Shown: positions 42,052 to 52,422, counted from the first letter of the stretch. The stretch: DNA of 64,000 nt from Oceanicaulis sp. MMSF_3324 (GCF_030733545.1 NZ_JASHIU010000002.1:1-64000); one strand, 5' to 3'. Notes: generated by a model from the letters alone, not told the origin. Translations and numbers: made by a program.

Positions 42052-44148
42052 TTACCAGATGCGCACGCGCTGTTCCGGCGGCAGGTAAAGATCGTCATCC
42101 TCGGTCACGCCGAACGCGTCATACCAGGCGTCCAGGTTACGCACGACGCCGTTGATGCGGTACTGCGCCGGGCTGTGCGGGCCCTGAACGATCTGGGCGC
42201 GCAGGGCGTCCTCGGTGTACAGGTTCCGCCAGACTTGCGCCCAGGCAAGGAAGAAACGCTGATCGCCGGTCAGACCGTCGATCACCGGCGCTTCGCCGCC
42301 ATGCACTTCGTCCACATACTGACGCCAGGCGGTGTAGGCCATTTGCAGGCCGCCCAGATCGCCAATGTTCTCGCCCATGCTCAGGCGACCGGACACGCAG
42401 CTGCCTTCAAGCGGGCAATAGGTGTCGTACTGGGCGCCCAGAGCCGACGCACGCTCTTCAAAGCGGCTGTTGGTCTCTTCGGTCCACCAGTCCCGCAGAC
42501 GGCCCTCGGCGTCATAGCGACGACCATTGTCATCAAAGCCGTGGCCGATCTCGTGACCGATCACGCCGCCAATGGCGCCAAAGTTGATCGCCATGTCGGC
42601 GTTCGGGTCAAAGAACGGCGCCTGCAGGATGCCGGCCGGGAAGGTGATCTGGTTGGCCAGCGGGGAGTAGGACGCGTTCACGATTTGCGGCGGCCAGCCC
42701 CATTCGCGAGTGTCCACCGGGCTGTTGAGATCCTCGATCTGCTCGGCCCAGCCGAACTCGGCCATGCGCACGCGGTTGCCGAAATAATCGTCGCCGGTGA
42801 TCTCCAGGCCCTCATAGGAATCCCAGATTTCCGGATAGCCGATGCGCGCTTCAAAGCCGGCCAGCTTGGTCAGGGCTTCTTCGCGGGTCTCGTCATCCAT
42901 CCATTCGAGGTTTTCCAGACGCGCTTCAAAGGCCGTGGTCAGACGCGCGACCAGGTCTTCCATCTGGGTCTTGGAGCTCGGCGGGAAGTGGCGATCCACA
43001 TAGATCTGGCCCACGGCATGGCCCAGGGCGCCGCCCACCAGGTTGACCGCACGGCGGTCACGCGGCCGCTGCTCGGTCTGACCGCGCAGGGTGCGACCGA
43101 AGAAGTCAAAGCTCGCCTCGTCAAACTCCGAGGTGAGCCAGCCGGCGCGATCGGAAATGAAGCTGAACGCCATCCAGTCCTTGATGGTCTGAAGGTCGGC
43201 GTCCGCCAGAATGGCCGAAGTCTGCTCGATGGCGGTCGGCTGAACCACGATCAGCTCTTCCACATCCAGACCCAGATTGGCCATGCCTTCGGGGAAGTTC
43301 AGCGCCGGCGCCAGCGCGTCCAGCTCCTCAACGCTCATGACGTTGTAGGTCAGCGTAACGTCGCGGCTGTCCTCACGGGTCCAGTGCGCTTCGGCGATGC
43401 GGGTTTCAAAGGCCAGGATATCCTGCGCCTTCTCTTGCCCGTTCTCGATGCCGGACAGTTCGAAAATGCGCGCGATGTAATCGACATAGGCGTCGCGGTA
43501 TTGCTGGAAGCGTTCGCCTTCATCGAGATAGTAATCGCGGTTGCCCATGCCCAGGCCGCCCTGGAACAGGCGCAGCGCGTTCACGGACGGATCGGACGGG
43601 TCGGCCCAGACGGCGAAGCCATAGGGCGACTGATGATGCACGCTGGCGAACAGCGCCGTAGCGTCATCCAGACTCTCCACCGCGTTGATCTCGGCCAGAT
43701 AGGGCTCGAGCGGCGCAATGCCGGCGGCGTTGATGGCGTCTTCGTTCATGTAGCTGGCATACAGATCGCCCACCAGCTGGTTGTTCGAGCCTGCTTCGGC
43801 GTCCGCTTCACCGGCTTCGAGGATGATCGCCTGAACGTCTTCTTCGGCCTCTTCGGACAGCACGGTGAACATGCCATAGCGCGAGCGGTCGCCCGGCAGC
43901 TCGGTGGTCTCCATCCAGCCGCCATTGGCGTACTGGTTGAAGTCGTCGCCCGGATCGGCGCTGGTATCCATGCCGGCCACGTCAAAACCGAACTCGCCAA
44001 TGACCGGCGAGGCGTCGGCCTGGGCGGTTTCGGTTTGAGCGGCGGTGTCGGTTTGCGTGGAAGCGTTGCTCTCAGGCGCCTCGGTCGGGCCGCACGCGGC
44101 CAGGCTGAGCACGGCCAGCGCCGAGCAAGACAACAGGATCTGTTTCAT
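42052..44148 (-). CDS. M13 family metallopeptidase, lipoprotein
   Basis: Zinc endopeptidase of the neprilysin/PepO family, 698 residues. Signal peptide with lipobox SLAAC (Cys18), then an Ala/Thr-rich linker. The N-terminal M13 domain follows, then the catalytic domain with HEIGH (about residue 530, GVIGHEIGHGFDDNGRR) and the third zinc ligand in GENIGDLGG. The C-terminal motif LYLPPEQRVRIW is as in the family. It is in the same direction as, and very similar to, the next M13 gene upstream. Likely acts on peptides in the periplasm or at the cell surface. Confidence 0.93.
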   Translation of the reverse strand: MKQILLSCSALAVLSLAACGPTEAPESNASTQTDTAAQTETAQADASPVIGEFGFDVAGMDTSADPGDDFNQYANGGWMETTELPGDRSRYGMFTVLSEEAEEDVQAIILEAGEADAEAGSNNQLVGDLYASYMNEDAINAAGIAPLEPYLAEINAVESLDDATALFASVHHQSPYGFAVWADPSDPSVNALRLFQGGLGMGNRDYYLDEGERFQQYRDAYVDYIARIFELSGIENGQEKAQDILAFETRIAEAHWTREDSRDVTLTYNVMSVEELDALAPALNFPEGMANLGLDVEELIVVQPTAIEQTSAILADADLQTIKDWMAFSFISDRAGWLTSEFDEASFDFFGRTLRGQTEQRPRDRRAVNLVGGALGHAVGQIYVDRHFPPSSKTQMEDLVARLTTAFEARLENLEWMDDETREEALTKLAGFEARIGYPEIWDSYEGLEITGDDYFGNRVRMAEFGWAEQIEDLNSPVDTREWGWPPQIVNASYSPLANQITFPAGILQAPFFDPNADMAINFGAIGGVIGHEIGHGFDDNGRRYDAEGRLRDWWTEETNSRFEERASALGAQYDTYCPLEGSCVSGRLSMGENIGDLGGLQMAYTAWRQYVDEVHGGEAPVIDGLTGDQRFFLAWAQVWRNLYTEDALRAQIVQGPHSPAQYRINGVVRNLDAWYDAFGVTEDDDLYLPPEQRVRIW

Positions 44149-44276
44149 ATGGGTTCCCCTTAGCGTTCACATCTGACCCGCCTCGCAAGCGAGAGGGTGT
44201 CAGAATTGTGGCGCACCCTCACGTCCGGCAAGATGGATGGCAAGTGAAATTGCGGAAAGACTGAGCTAAACCCATG

Positions 44277-44305
44277 AAAAAGCCCGGCGCCTGAGCGCCG
44301 GGCTT
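44277..44305 (-). terminator. intrinsic terminator of the upstream M13 gene
   Basis: On the minus strand: AAGCCCGGCGC-TCAG-GCGCCGGGCTTTTTC. The stem arms are the same as those of the terminator after the other M13 gene at 42001-42029. Confidence 0.82.
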
Positions 44306-44328
44306 GAACGGTTTCGATCGAGGTTGGT

Positions 44329-46359
44329 CTACCAGATCGAAACGCGTTGTTCGGGCGGCAGGTAGAGATCGTCGCTCTCATCCACGCCGAAGGCGGCGTA
44401 CCAGGCGTCGATATTGCGCACCACGCCATTGACCCGATACTCGGACGGGCTGTGCGGATCGGTCCGCAGGCGGCTGATGAGATTGTCCTCACGATACAGG
44501 CGACGCCAGACCTGGGCCCAGCCCAGGAAGAAGCGCTGATCACCGGTGAAGCCGTCAATGACCGGCGCTTCGCCGTCATAGTGCTCGTCGACATAATCGC
44601 GCCAGGCCGAATAGGCCATTTCCATGCCGCCCAGATCGCCGATGTTCTCACCCAGGGTGAAGCGGCCATTGACCGTGTAGCCTTCAATGGGTTCGAACTG
44701 GTCGTATTGGGCAACGAGCGCGTCAGAGCGTTCGATGAAGCGCTCATTGGTCTCTTCGGTCCACCAGTCGCGAATGCGGCCCTGGGCGTCAAAGCGACGG
44801 CCCTGATCATCAAAGCCATGGCCGATCTCGTGGCCGATCACCGCCCCGATGCCGCCGAAATTGACCGCCATGTCGGCGTTCGGGTCGAAGAACGGCGCCT
44901 GCAGGATGCCGGCGGGGAAGGTGATCTGGTTCAGCAGCGGATTGTAGCTGGCGTTCACGATTTGCGGCGGCCAGTCCCATTCGCGACGATCCACCGGACC
45001 GGCGAGATCCTCGAGCTGTTCCGCCCAGCCAAACTCGGCCATGCGGATGCGATTGCCGAAATAGTCGTCCGCCCGGATTTCGAGACCCTCATAGGTGTCC
45101 CAGACTTCGGGATAGCCGATGCGCGGCTCGAAGGTGGAGAGCTTCTCCAGCGCCTGGGCGCGGGTTTCGTCATCCATCCAGCTCAGAGTTTCCAGACGAT
45201 CGCGGAAGGCGGTCTGAAGACCGGCCACCAGCGCTTCCATCTGGGTCTTGGATTCGGGCGGGAAATGACGGTCCACATAGATCTGGCCGATGGCGTGACC
45301 CAGCGCGCCGCCGATCAGGTCCACGCCGCGCTTTTCACGCGGACGCTGTTCTTCAATGCCGTTCAGCGTGCGCGAGAAGAACTCAAAGCTCGCCTGGTCA
45401 AACTCATCGCCCAGCCAGCTGGCGCGATCAGACAGGAAGTGGAAGGTCAGATAGGCCTTGAGCGTGTCGAGATCGGTTTGAGAGAAGATCTCGCCCGCAT
45501 CGGCAATGGCGCTCGGCGTGGCGACCATGAAGCTGTCCTGATCGCCCAGGCCGAAAGCGTCGAGATTGGCGCGGAAATCAAATTCGGGCGCCAGCTCCAC
45601 TACTTCATCCAGCGACATCACATTGTAGATCTCGGTGATCTCGCGGGTGCGCTCCTGGGTCCAGTGGACCTCGGCCAGCGCGGTTTCCAGCGCCATGATG
45701 GCTTCGGCCTTCTCCGCGCCGCCTTCCATGCCGGCGAGATCGAATATGGTCTCGATATAGTCGACATAGGCCGCGCGATACCGCTCGGACGCCTCGTCGT
45801 CCTCAAGATAGTAATCGCGATCGGGCAGGCCCAGACCGCCCTGACCCATATACAGGGTGTATTGGGAGGTGTTCGCCGGATCGGGGATCACGCCCACGCC
45901 CCAGGGCGCGGCGTAATGCACGGTGGCGAACAGGGAGGCGACATCCTCCCAGCTCGACGCGGCGTTGATCTCGTCGAGATAGGGCTGGGCCGGGGTCAGG
46001 CCGGCGGCGTTGATGGCGTCTGCGTCCATCCAGGACTTGAACAAATCCCCCACCAGCTGGGCATTGGAGCCGTCGGCCGCGTCGGTCGCGGCGGCTTCGT
46101 CGATGATCTCCCGGACATGGTCTTCCGCCTCGATGGCGAGCTTGGTGAACATGCCGTAATTGGAGCGGTCGGACGGGATTTCGGTGCGCTCGAGCCAGGC
46201 CTGGTTGGCGAACTGGAAAAAGTCATCACCGGGATCGAGCTCGGCGTTCATGCCGGTGGCGTCAAAGCCGAACTCACCCAGGACCGGCGCGTCTTGCGCA
46301 AAGGCCGGCGCTGCGGCGGCGAGCGCGAGCACCGCGACGCCAGACAACAGATGTTTCAT
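44329..46359 (-). CDS. M13 family metallopeptidase, secreted paralogue
   Basis: Second M13 zinc peptidase, 676 residues. The signal peptide is a simple cleavable one (LAAAAPAFA, then QDAP) instead of a lipobox, so this copy is soluble in the periplasm or exported. HEIGH occurs near residue 510 (VIGHEIGHGFDDQGRR) and GENIGDLGG follows. The two paralogues share long stretches, including the TFPAGILQAPFFDPNADM segment. AAGGGGAAG precedes the ATG at 46359. Tandem duplication with divergent anchoring is the likely origin. Confidence 0.93.
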   Translation of the reverse strand: MKHLLSGVAVLALAAAAPAFAQDAPVLGEFGFDATGMNAELDPGDDFFQFANQAWLERTEIPSDRSNYGMFTKLAIEAEDHVREIIDEAAATDAADGSNAQLVGDLFKSWMDADAINAAGLTPAQPYLDEINAASSWEDVASLFATVHYAAPWGVGVIPDPANTSQYTLYMGQGGLGLPDRDYYLEDDEASERYRAAYVDYIETIFDLAGMEGGAEKAEAIMALETALAEVHWTQERTREITEIYNVMSLDEVVELAPEFDFRANLDAFGLGDQDSFMVATPSAIADAGEIFSQTDLDTLKAYLTFHFLSDRASWLGDEFDQASFEFFSRTLNGIEEQRPREKRGVDLIGGALGHAIGQIYVDRHFPPESKTQMEALVAGLQTAFRDRLETLSWMDDETRAQALEKLSTFEPRIGYPEVWDTYEGLEIRADDYFGNRIRMAEFGWAEQLEDLAGPVDRREWDWPPQIVNASYNPLLNQITFPAGILQAPFFDPNADMAVNFGGIGAVIGHEIGHGFDDQGRRFDAQGRIRDWWTEETNERFIERSDALVAQYDQFEPIEGYTVNGRFTLGENIGDLGGMEMAYSAWRDYVDEHYDGEAPVIDGFTGDQRFFLGWAQVWRRLYREDNLISRLRTDPHSPSEYRVNGVVRNIDAWYAAFGVDESDDLYLPPEQRVSIW

Positions 46360-46471
46360 AGTCTTCCCCTTGATTATCGTATCGTTCCGAGCGCCGAAAA
46401 AGCGGGCGCGAAAGTTGGGTCCTGCGGCGCGAGGCGTGTGAGGCGTCACCCGCGCCGCAGGATCGTGAGGG

Positions 46472-49400
46472 TTATTCAGCCGGGGCCGTTCCCTCATCCG
46501 GATGGCCGACATCGACGCCATCAAGGCCCGAGTCATGGCCGATATAGCTCTCGCCAATGCGCGGCTGTTTCTCGCCGGTCCACATCCCCTTGAAGAAGCG
46601 GCCGATATCCGCGCCGATCGCATACAGCGCCGGCACCATCAGCAGCGTCAGGAACAGGGCGAACACCACGGCAAAGCCCAGCGAGATCACCATCGGCTTG
46701 AGAAATTGCGCCGCGGTGGAGCGCTCGGCGATCATCGGCAGGATGCCGATGAAGGTGGTGACCGTAGTCAGAAGGATCGGACGGAAGCGCTGCACGCCCG
46801 CATCCACCAGGGCCTGCATGGCCCCGACGCCGCGATCACGCAGACGGTTCACGAAGTCCACCAGCACCAGGTTGTCGTTGATCACGATCCCGGCCGCCGC
46901 GCCGATGCCGAACATCGAGAACAGCGCGAAGGGCTCGCCCAGGATCAGGTGACCGAACACCGCCCCGGCATAGGCCATGGGAATGGCGGTCATGATCATC
47001 AGCGGCTGGGCGTAGGAGCGGAAAGCCACTGCCAGCAGGACATACATCATCACCAGCATCATCAGCTGATACTTGATGACCTCGGCCAGGAACTGGGCTT
47101 CGCCCTCCGCCTCGCCGATGGCGCCCGTGGAGATGCCCGGATACCGCTCTTCCCATTGCGGGAAGAAGTTCTCCTCCAGCTCCTGGCGGATATTGGCCGC
47201 CGCATCATTGTCGGTCAGCTCGGCGCTCACCGTCACGGTCCGCTGACGCTCCCGGCGGCGGATCTGGTTGATCCCCGGCGCGAACTCGGCGTCGACCACA
47301 GCCGCCAGCGGCACTTCCCGGCCGTCATTGGTGCGGATGCGCAGATTGTTCACCGCATCCAGGCTGTTCCGCGCTTCACGGGGATAGCGCACCATCACCC
47401 GCACATCCTCGCCGTCGCGCGGCAGGCGTTGCACTTCATAGCCATAGAAGGCCTGGCCCACCTGACGGGTCACATCGGCCAGCGTCAGACCCAGGGCCTG
47501 AGCGTCCGGACGCAGGGTCAGGCGCAGCTCGTCGGCCGAGGATTGCAGATTGTCGATGATGTCGTAGGTGGTCTCGAAGGTCCCCAGATGCGCCCGCAGG
47601 TCCGCCGCAGCGGCGCGCAGGACATCCAGATCGGGGTGGTTGATCGCGAACTGGATCGCCGGGCCATTGCCGTTGAGCGTCGCTTCGAAACGGATCTCCT
47701 CCGCATCGGGCACCGGGCCCAGAGCGTCGCGCAGACGCTGCGCCACATCCGCGGTCGGGGTGCGGCCCGGACGGTTTTCCGGCGGCGCGATATTGATCCA
47801 GGCGCGCACCGAGCCATCCGTGGCCAGGGTGGAGCGCGAGCGGATCATGTCGGTTTCACCCGGAAACTCCTCGCGATAGGCCTGCTGCACTTCCAGTTCG
47901 GCCTCATCCAGGCGCGCGCGGATTTCATCGGTCCGCGACCAGGGCGTGCCGTCGGCGAGCTGGATGTTCACCCGGATCAGATCGCTCTCGATCTCGGGCA
48001 TGAAGGCGGACTTCACATAACCGTTCGCCTGCAGCGCAATGGCCAGACCAAAGACGCCGATGAAGAACACCAAGGTGGCGTAGCGCAGACGGATGGCGGT
48101 CGCCAGGATCGGGCCGTAGACCGAGTGGGCAAAGGCCACCAGGCTGTCCGCGATCATCGCCTGGAACTTGATGAACGGGCCGAAGAAACCGCCGGTTTTC
48201 TGCGGTTTGATGTGCGCCAGGTGCGCCGGCAGGATCAGCAGGGATTCAATGAGCGAGAAGCCCAGCGCCGCAATGATCACCAGAGAGATCTGACGCGTGA
48301 ACTGCACTTCCGGTCCCGACAGCATCATCCAGGGCGCGAACGCCATCATGGTGGTGATGACCGCGAAGACGACGGGCTTGGCCACCATCTGGGTGCCCAC
48401 GACCGCAGCCGTCATGCCCTGCTCGCCCCGCTCCACGCGGGCGTGAATGTTCTCACCCACGATGATGGCGTCGTCGACGACCACGCCGATCACGATCAGG
48501 AAGGCGAACAGCGACAGGAAGTTCAGCGTGATGCCGATCATGGGCAGCACCAGGAAGGCGCCGGCGAACGCCGTGGCGATGCCGATGGTCACCCAGAACG
48601 CCACGATGGGACGCAGGAACAGCACCAGAATGCCCAGCACCAGCACCAGCCCCAGAAGGGCGGAATTGCCGATCACCAGCAGCTGGGAGTTGAACTGGTC
48701 CGCGCCGTCCCACCACACCGACAATTGCACGGTGGAGGGCAGTTCGGCGTTCTTGCGCTCGAGATAGTCCTGCATGGCGTTGGACACGTCGATGATGTCC
48801 GAGCTGCCGGTCGAGCGGATGGCGATGATCACCATCTGCTCGCCATCGAAGGTGGCGTTCAGATTGGCGTCCACCAGGCCGTCAATGACGGTGGCCACAT
48901 CGCCCACGCGCACCACGCCGCCATCCGGCGTCTGGCGCACGATGATATTCTCGAATTCGTAGGCGGTGTCCGCCAGCTCGCGTGAGGCGATGCGCACATC
49001 CCCAAGATCGGTGCGCACCGAGCCTGCAGAGGCATTGATGGAGGAGTTGGAAATGGCCTGTGCAATCTCGGCGAAGCCCACGCCATACCGGCGCATGGCT
49101 TCCTCGGACACTTCAATTGCGACTTCCTCGCCCAGCACGCCCATCACCTCGACCAGCGAGGCGCCGGGAATGGTGGAGGAAATCTCGTTGCGGATTTCAC
49201 GGGCGATCCGTTGCAGGTCGCGCCGTTCGATCTGGCCATGCAGGGCGAAACCGGCGATCTGGTCGGAGTTCTGCCAACGCTGCACCTGCGGACGATACGC
49301 CTCGCGCGGCAGGTTGTTGATGGAGTCCACGCGCAGCTTGATCTCGTCGATGAAAGCCGCCGCATCCTGGCTGGGCAGGCCGGAGACATAGACCGAGCCC

Positions 49401-49693
49401 GAGCCTTCGCGGGCCACCGCTTCGAGCTCGTCCACGCCGTCGAGATCGCTCAGCGCTTCCTCGATGCGGACAATGATCTGCTCTTCGATCTCCTGGGGTG
49501 ACGCGCCCGGCCAGGCCACCGAGATCGATGCGCCCGGGAACACCGCGCCGGGATTGTTTTCCCGTTGCATGGAGAAGTAACCCACCACGCCGCCGATCAG
49601 GGCGATCAGCATCAGCAGGTTGGCGGCCACCGAGTTCTTGGCCCACCAGGCCAGCAATCCGGTGTGTTTATCGTGTTCAGGATTATGAACCAT
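46472..49693 (-). CDS. RND multidrug efflux transporter permease (HAE1/AcrB type)
   Basis: Proton-driven inner-membrane pump, 1073 residues, with the 12-helix RND layout: helix 1 near residues 18-36, the first large periplasmic loop, the helix 2-6 bundle (LLGLVLVLGILVLFLRPI onward), a second loop and the helix 8-12 bundle. The relay region FLIVIGVVVDDAIIVGENIH carries the conserved Asp pair of helix 4. GAGGAG lies 7 bases before the ATG at 49693. It is the last gene of an outer-membrane factor, adaptor and pump operon. Substrate unknown. Confidence 0.92.
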   Translation of the reverse strand: MVHNPEHDKHTGLLAWWAKNSVAANLLMLIALIGGVVGYFSMQRENNPGAVFPGASISVAWPGASPQEIEEQIIVRIEEALSDLDGVDELEAVAREGSGSVYVSGLPSQDAAAFIDEIKLRVDSINNLPREAYRPQVQRWQNSDQIAGFALHGQIERRDLQRIAREIRNEISSTIPGASLVEVMGVLGEEVAIEVSEEAMRRYGVGFAEIAQAISNSSINASAGSVRTDLGDVRIASRELADTAYEFENIIVRQTPDGGVVRVGDVATVIDGLVDANLNATFDGEQMVIIAIRSTGSSDIIDVSNAMQDYLERKNAELPSTVQLSVWWDGADQFNSQLLVIGNSALLGLVLVLGILVLFLRPIVAFWVTIGIATAFAGAFLVLPMIGITLNFLSLFAFLIVIGVVVDDAIIVGENIHARVERGEQGMTAAVVGTQMVAKPVVFAVITTMMAFAPWMMLSGPEVQFTRQISLVIIAALGFSLIESLLILPAHLAHIKPQKTGGFFGPFIKFQAMIADSLVAFAHSVYGPILATAIRLRYATLVFFIGVFGLAIALQANGYVKSAFMPEIESDLIRVNIQLADGTPWSRTDEIRARLDEAELEVQQAYREEFPGETDMIRSRSTLATDGSVRAWINIAPPENRPGRTPTADVAQRLRDALGPVPDAEEIRFEATLNGNGPAIQFAINHPDLDVLRAAAADLRAHLGTFETTYDIIDNLQSSADELRLTLRPDAQALGLTLADVTRQVGQAFYGYEVQRLPRDGEDVRVMVRYPREARNSLDAVNNLRIRTNDGREVPLAAVVDAEFAPGINQIRRRERQRTVTVSAELTDNDAAANIRQELEENFFPQWEERYPGISTGAIGEAEGEAQFLAEVIKYQLMMLVMMYVLLAVAFRSYAQPLMIMTAIPMAYAGAVFGHLILGEPFALFSMFGIGAAAGIVINDNLVLVDFVNRLRDRGVGAMQALVDAGVQRFRPILLTTVTTFIGILPMIAERSTAAQFLKPMVISLGFAVVFALFLTLLMVPALYAIGADIGRFFKGMWTGEKQPRIGESYIGHDSGLDGVDVGHPDEGTAPAE

Positions 49694-49714
49694 GATCGTT
49701 CTCCTCAATCCTGA

Positions 49715-50992
49715 TTAATTGGCCCGCGATGCGGTATTGGTCTCCTGGACCAGCGCTTCGCTCTCGGAGGCGTTATCCGCGTCGTTTTCGGCTTCGGGTT
49801 CGGGATCCAGCGGATCGCCATTGGCGTCCACAGCCCGCACCAGCATGCCTTCAGCGGCGCCGCGCAGCGGCGAGGTGACGACCCGGTCGCCCGGCTGCAC
49901 GCCTGCGGTCAGGACCACGCGCTCGGCGCTGGTGTCGACCACGGTGACAGTGCGGATGCCCAGCGTGCCGTCCTGCTCAGCCACATAGACCTCGCTGGAG
50001 CCGCGCAGGGCGCTGCGGGGCAGCACGATGGCGTTGTCCAGTTCTCGGCCATCAATGCTTGCGGTGACAAACAGGCCCACAGCCAGGGGCGCGCCCGCCT
50101 CTTCGGCTGCTGCGCCATACGGGTCTTCCACTTCGATGATGGCGCTCATGGTCCGGGTTTGCGGATCAATGGCGCTGTCGGTGCGGACCAAGCGGCCTTC
50201 CCATTGACGCTCCTGGCCCGCCACATCGGCGCTCAGATGCGCCGGGCGGCCCGGATTGGCGTCGGTCGACTGAAAGGCCAGCGGCAGGTTCAGAACCGCC
50301 AGTTCGGCATTGGTCAGCGGCAGGCGCACCTGCACGCGATTGGTGGCGAACACGCGGCCCAGCCCGGTGCCCGGGCCCACATACTGGCCCAGATCGGCGT
50401 TCTTGGCCCGCACGCGACCGTCAAACGGCGCGGTGATGCGGGTGCGGCTCAGATTGAGGCGGGCTTCATCCAGGCTCGCCTGGGCCGAAGCCAGCTGAGC
50501 CCGCGCTTCGGCCATTTGCGGCTCCCGCAGGGTCAGGGCGCTGGCTTCGCCATCGCCCAGGGCTTCCCATTCTTCCGCCGCCAGTTCGGATTCAGCCTGC
50601 TCGCGCACCAGTGCCTGACGGCTCTGGGCCACCAGCGCTTCGGCGCGGGTCACGGCCAGGCGATAGTCCGCATCTTCCAGACGCACCAGGACTTCGCCGG
50701 CTTCAAAGAAACCGCCCGCCACGAAATTCGGGTTCACATAGGTGATGCGACCGGACACCTGGGCGGTGAGATCAATCTCGGTGAGAGGGGTGACCTCACC
50801 CTGCGTGGTGACAGACAGCTGCACCGGGCTGAGCGCCGCTTCGGTGACAAAGACCGCAGACGGACGCGCCACGACTTCCGCGCGCTCGGGCTGGGGCGCC
50901 GCCGCCGCGAGAACAACATAGATAACGATAAAGATCGCCAGCACCGCCAACGGCAGTCCCAGTATCAACAAACGACCAACAAACTTGCTCAT
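49715..50992 (-). CDS. RND efflux periplasmic adaptor (membrane fusion protein)
   Basis: Adaptor linking the RND pump to the outer-membrane channel, 425 residues. One N-terminal helix (about 5-28), a lipoyl-like barrel-sandwich half (TTQGEVTPLTEIDLTAQVSG), a coiled-coil hairpin (about 105-180, with repeated Ala/Glu/Leu), the second lipoyl half GRVRAKNADLGQYVGPGT, then beta-barrel and membrane-proximal domains. The C-terminal 40 residues are acidic and low complexity. AGAGG precedes the ATG at 50992. 21 bases separate it from the pump gene. Confidence 0.9.
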   Translation of the reverse strand: MSKFVGRLLILGLPLAVLAIFIVIYVVLAAAAPQPERAEVVARPSAVFVTEAALSPVQLSVTTQGEVTPLTEIDLTAQVSGRITYVNPNFVAGGFFEAGEVLVRLEDADYRLAVTRAEALVAQSRQALVREQAESELAAEEWEALGDGEASALTLREPQMAEARAQLASAQASLDEARLNLSRTRITAPFDGRVRAKNADLGQYVGPGTGLGRVFATNRVQVRLPLTNAELAVLNLPLAFQSTDANPGRPAHLSADVAGQERQWEGRLVRTDSAIDPQTRTMSAIIEVEDPYGAAAEEAGAPLAVGLFVTASIDGRELDNAIVLPRSALRGSSEVYVAEQDGTLGIRTVTVVDTSAERVVLTAGVQPGDRVVTSPLRGAAEGMLVRAVDANGDPLDPEPEAENDADNASESEALVQETNTASRAN

Positions 50993-51039
50993 GACCAACC
51001 TCTTTTGTCCCCTGACCGGTTTTCCGGTCTTATGATGTC

Positions 51040-52422
51040 CTAGTTATCGATATTGGATGCAGGCAGACCGCCGCCGGCGCTGAAATCGCCCGCAATGGCC
51101 AGGTGCAGCGCGATCCGGTTATCCACCCGGTCATTCCGCGCTGAAATGAGAGCCGACTGCGCCGAGATCTGACGCGTTTGCGCATCAATCAGCTCGAAAA
51201 TCGTCGACAGACCCGACGCATACTGCCGCTCCACGAGCGCCAGCGCTTCCCGGGCTTCATCCGCCGCAACCGTGAGGGCCGCGACCCGCTGATCCAGGCG
51301 ACGATCCGCCTCGATCGCATCTTCCGCTTCGCGCAGCGCGGTCAGCGCCGTGCTCACCAGATTGGCCGACAATTGTTCGGCCTGGGCTTCAGCCCGATCG
51401 CGCTCGGCGCGCAGACGACCGCCCTGGAAAATCGGCGCGGTGATCGACCCCGCAATCGTCTGGACCAGATCATCAAAGTCCAGCGCATCTGCGATGTCCG
51501 CACCGCCATCGGCCAGGCTGGCGCGCAGGCCCAGACCCGGATAGAGCGCTTTTTGCGCCGCCGAGGCAGAGAAGCCGGCCGCAGCGAGACGCGCTTGCGC
51601 CGCAACCACGTCCGGACGACGCGAGAGCAGGGTTTCAGGCTGCCCCGGATTGGGCAGCGCACCCAGCTCCGGCAGCACCGCGCCGGACGCGATGGAGGCG
51701 GACGGGTAGCGACCCAGGGCGACTTCCAGAACGCGCGCCGCATTGGCTTGCGCCCGCAGGCGCGAAGCGAGCGTGGCTTCCGAAGACGCCAGCGCCGAAC
51801 GCGCCGTGCGCACATCCGAAGACCGGACCACGCCGCGCTGGAAGCGCCGCTCTACGATTTCAAGCTGATTGGTCCGCGCCTCGACATCGGCCCGGGCCAG
51901 GTCGGCCTGCTGGCTGGCGGCGATAAGCGCATACCAGGACCGCGCCACAGAGGCCGCGATCGACAGGCGGGCGCCGTACCAGTCTGCTCGCGCCGCTTCG
52001 GCGGTCAGAGCGCCGGAACGCGCCTGGTCGCCCAGACGGCCCCAGACATCGGCCTGCCAGTTCACTTCGAGACCGGAACTGAAACCGGTATTGCCCGGCT
52101 CCTGGTCCGTATAGCCCAGCGAACCGTCAAGGCTCGGCAGGCGCGCAGCGCCGGCGGAGCGGGCGCCCGCACGGGCCGCCTCATAATTGGCGAGCGCGGA
52201 CGCGACGGTCGGATTGGCGTCCATCGCCTCGGCCACCAACGCCTGAAGCACCGGATCATTGAACGCGGCGACCCAGTCAGCGGGCGATGCATCCAGCTCG
52301 GCCGGAACCGCGGAAAACGTTTCAGGCGCTGCAACGAGCTCGGTCGCGCCTGGCGTGGCGACGCTGGCGCAAGCGCTCAACAGCAAGGGCGCAAAAAACG
52401 GTGAAATACGCAAAAGGGACAC
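51040..52422 (-). CDS. RND efflux outer-membrane lipoprotein (NodT/OprM type)
   Basis: TolC-like outer-membrane channel subunit, 460 residues. The start is a GTG at 52422 with GGGAGG just upstream. Signal peptide with lipobox LLLSAC (about Cys16). The body has two repeats of the outer-membrane efflux protein domain, with long helices (ALANYEAARAGARSAGAARL) and strand segments (DGSLGYTDQEPGN). First gene of the efflux operon. No TetR, MarR or other dedicated regulator lies next to it, so control is probably by a distant regulator. Confidence 0.9.
   Translation of the reverse strand: MSLLRISPFFAPLLLSACASVATPGATELVAAPETFSAVPAELDASPADWVAAFNDPVLQALVAEAMDANPTVASALANYEAARAGARSAGAARLPSLDGSLGYTDQEPGNTGFSSGLEVNWQADVWGRLGDQARSGALTAEAARADWYGARLSIAASVARSWYALIAASQQADLARADVEARTNQLEIVERRFQRGVVRSSDVRTARSALASSEATLASRLRAQANAARVLEVALGRYPSASIASGAVLPELGALPNPGQPETLLSRRPDVVAAQARLAAAGFSASAAQKALYPGLGLRASLADGGADIADALDFDDLVQTIAGSITAPIFQGGRLRAERDRAEAQAEQLSANLVSTALTALREAEDAIEADRRLDQRVAALTVAADEAREALALVERQYASGLSTIFELIDAQTRQISAQSALISARNDRVDNRIALHLAIAGDFSAGGGLPASNIDN

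Noticed and set aside
46502-48985. 827-codon plus-strand frame opposite the RND pump gene
   Set aside because: His/Arg/Gln-rich antisense product with no recognisable fold; it arises from the third-position GC bias of the real minus-strand gene.
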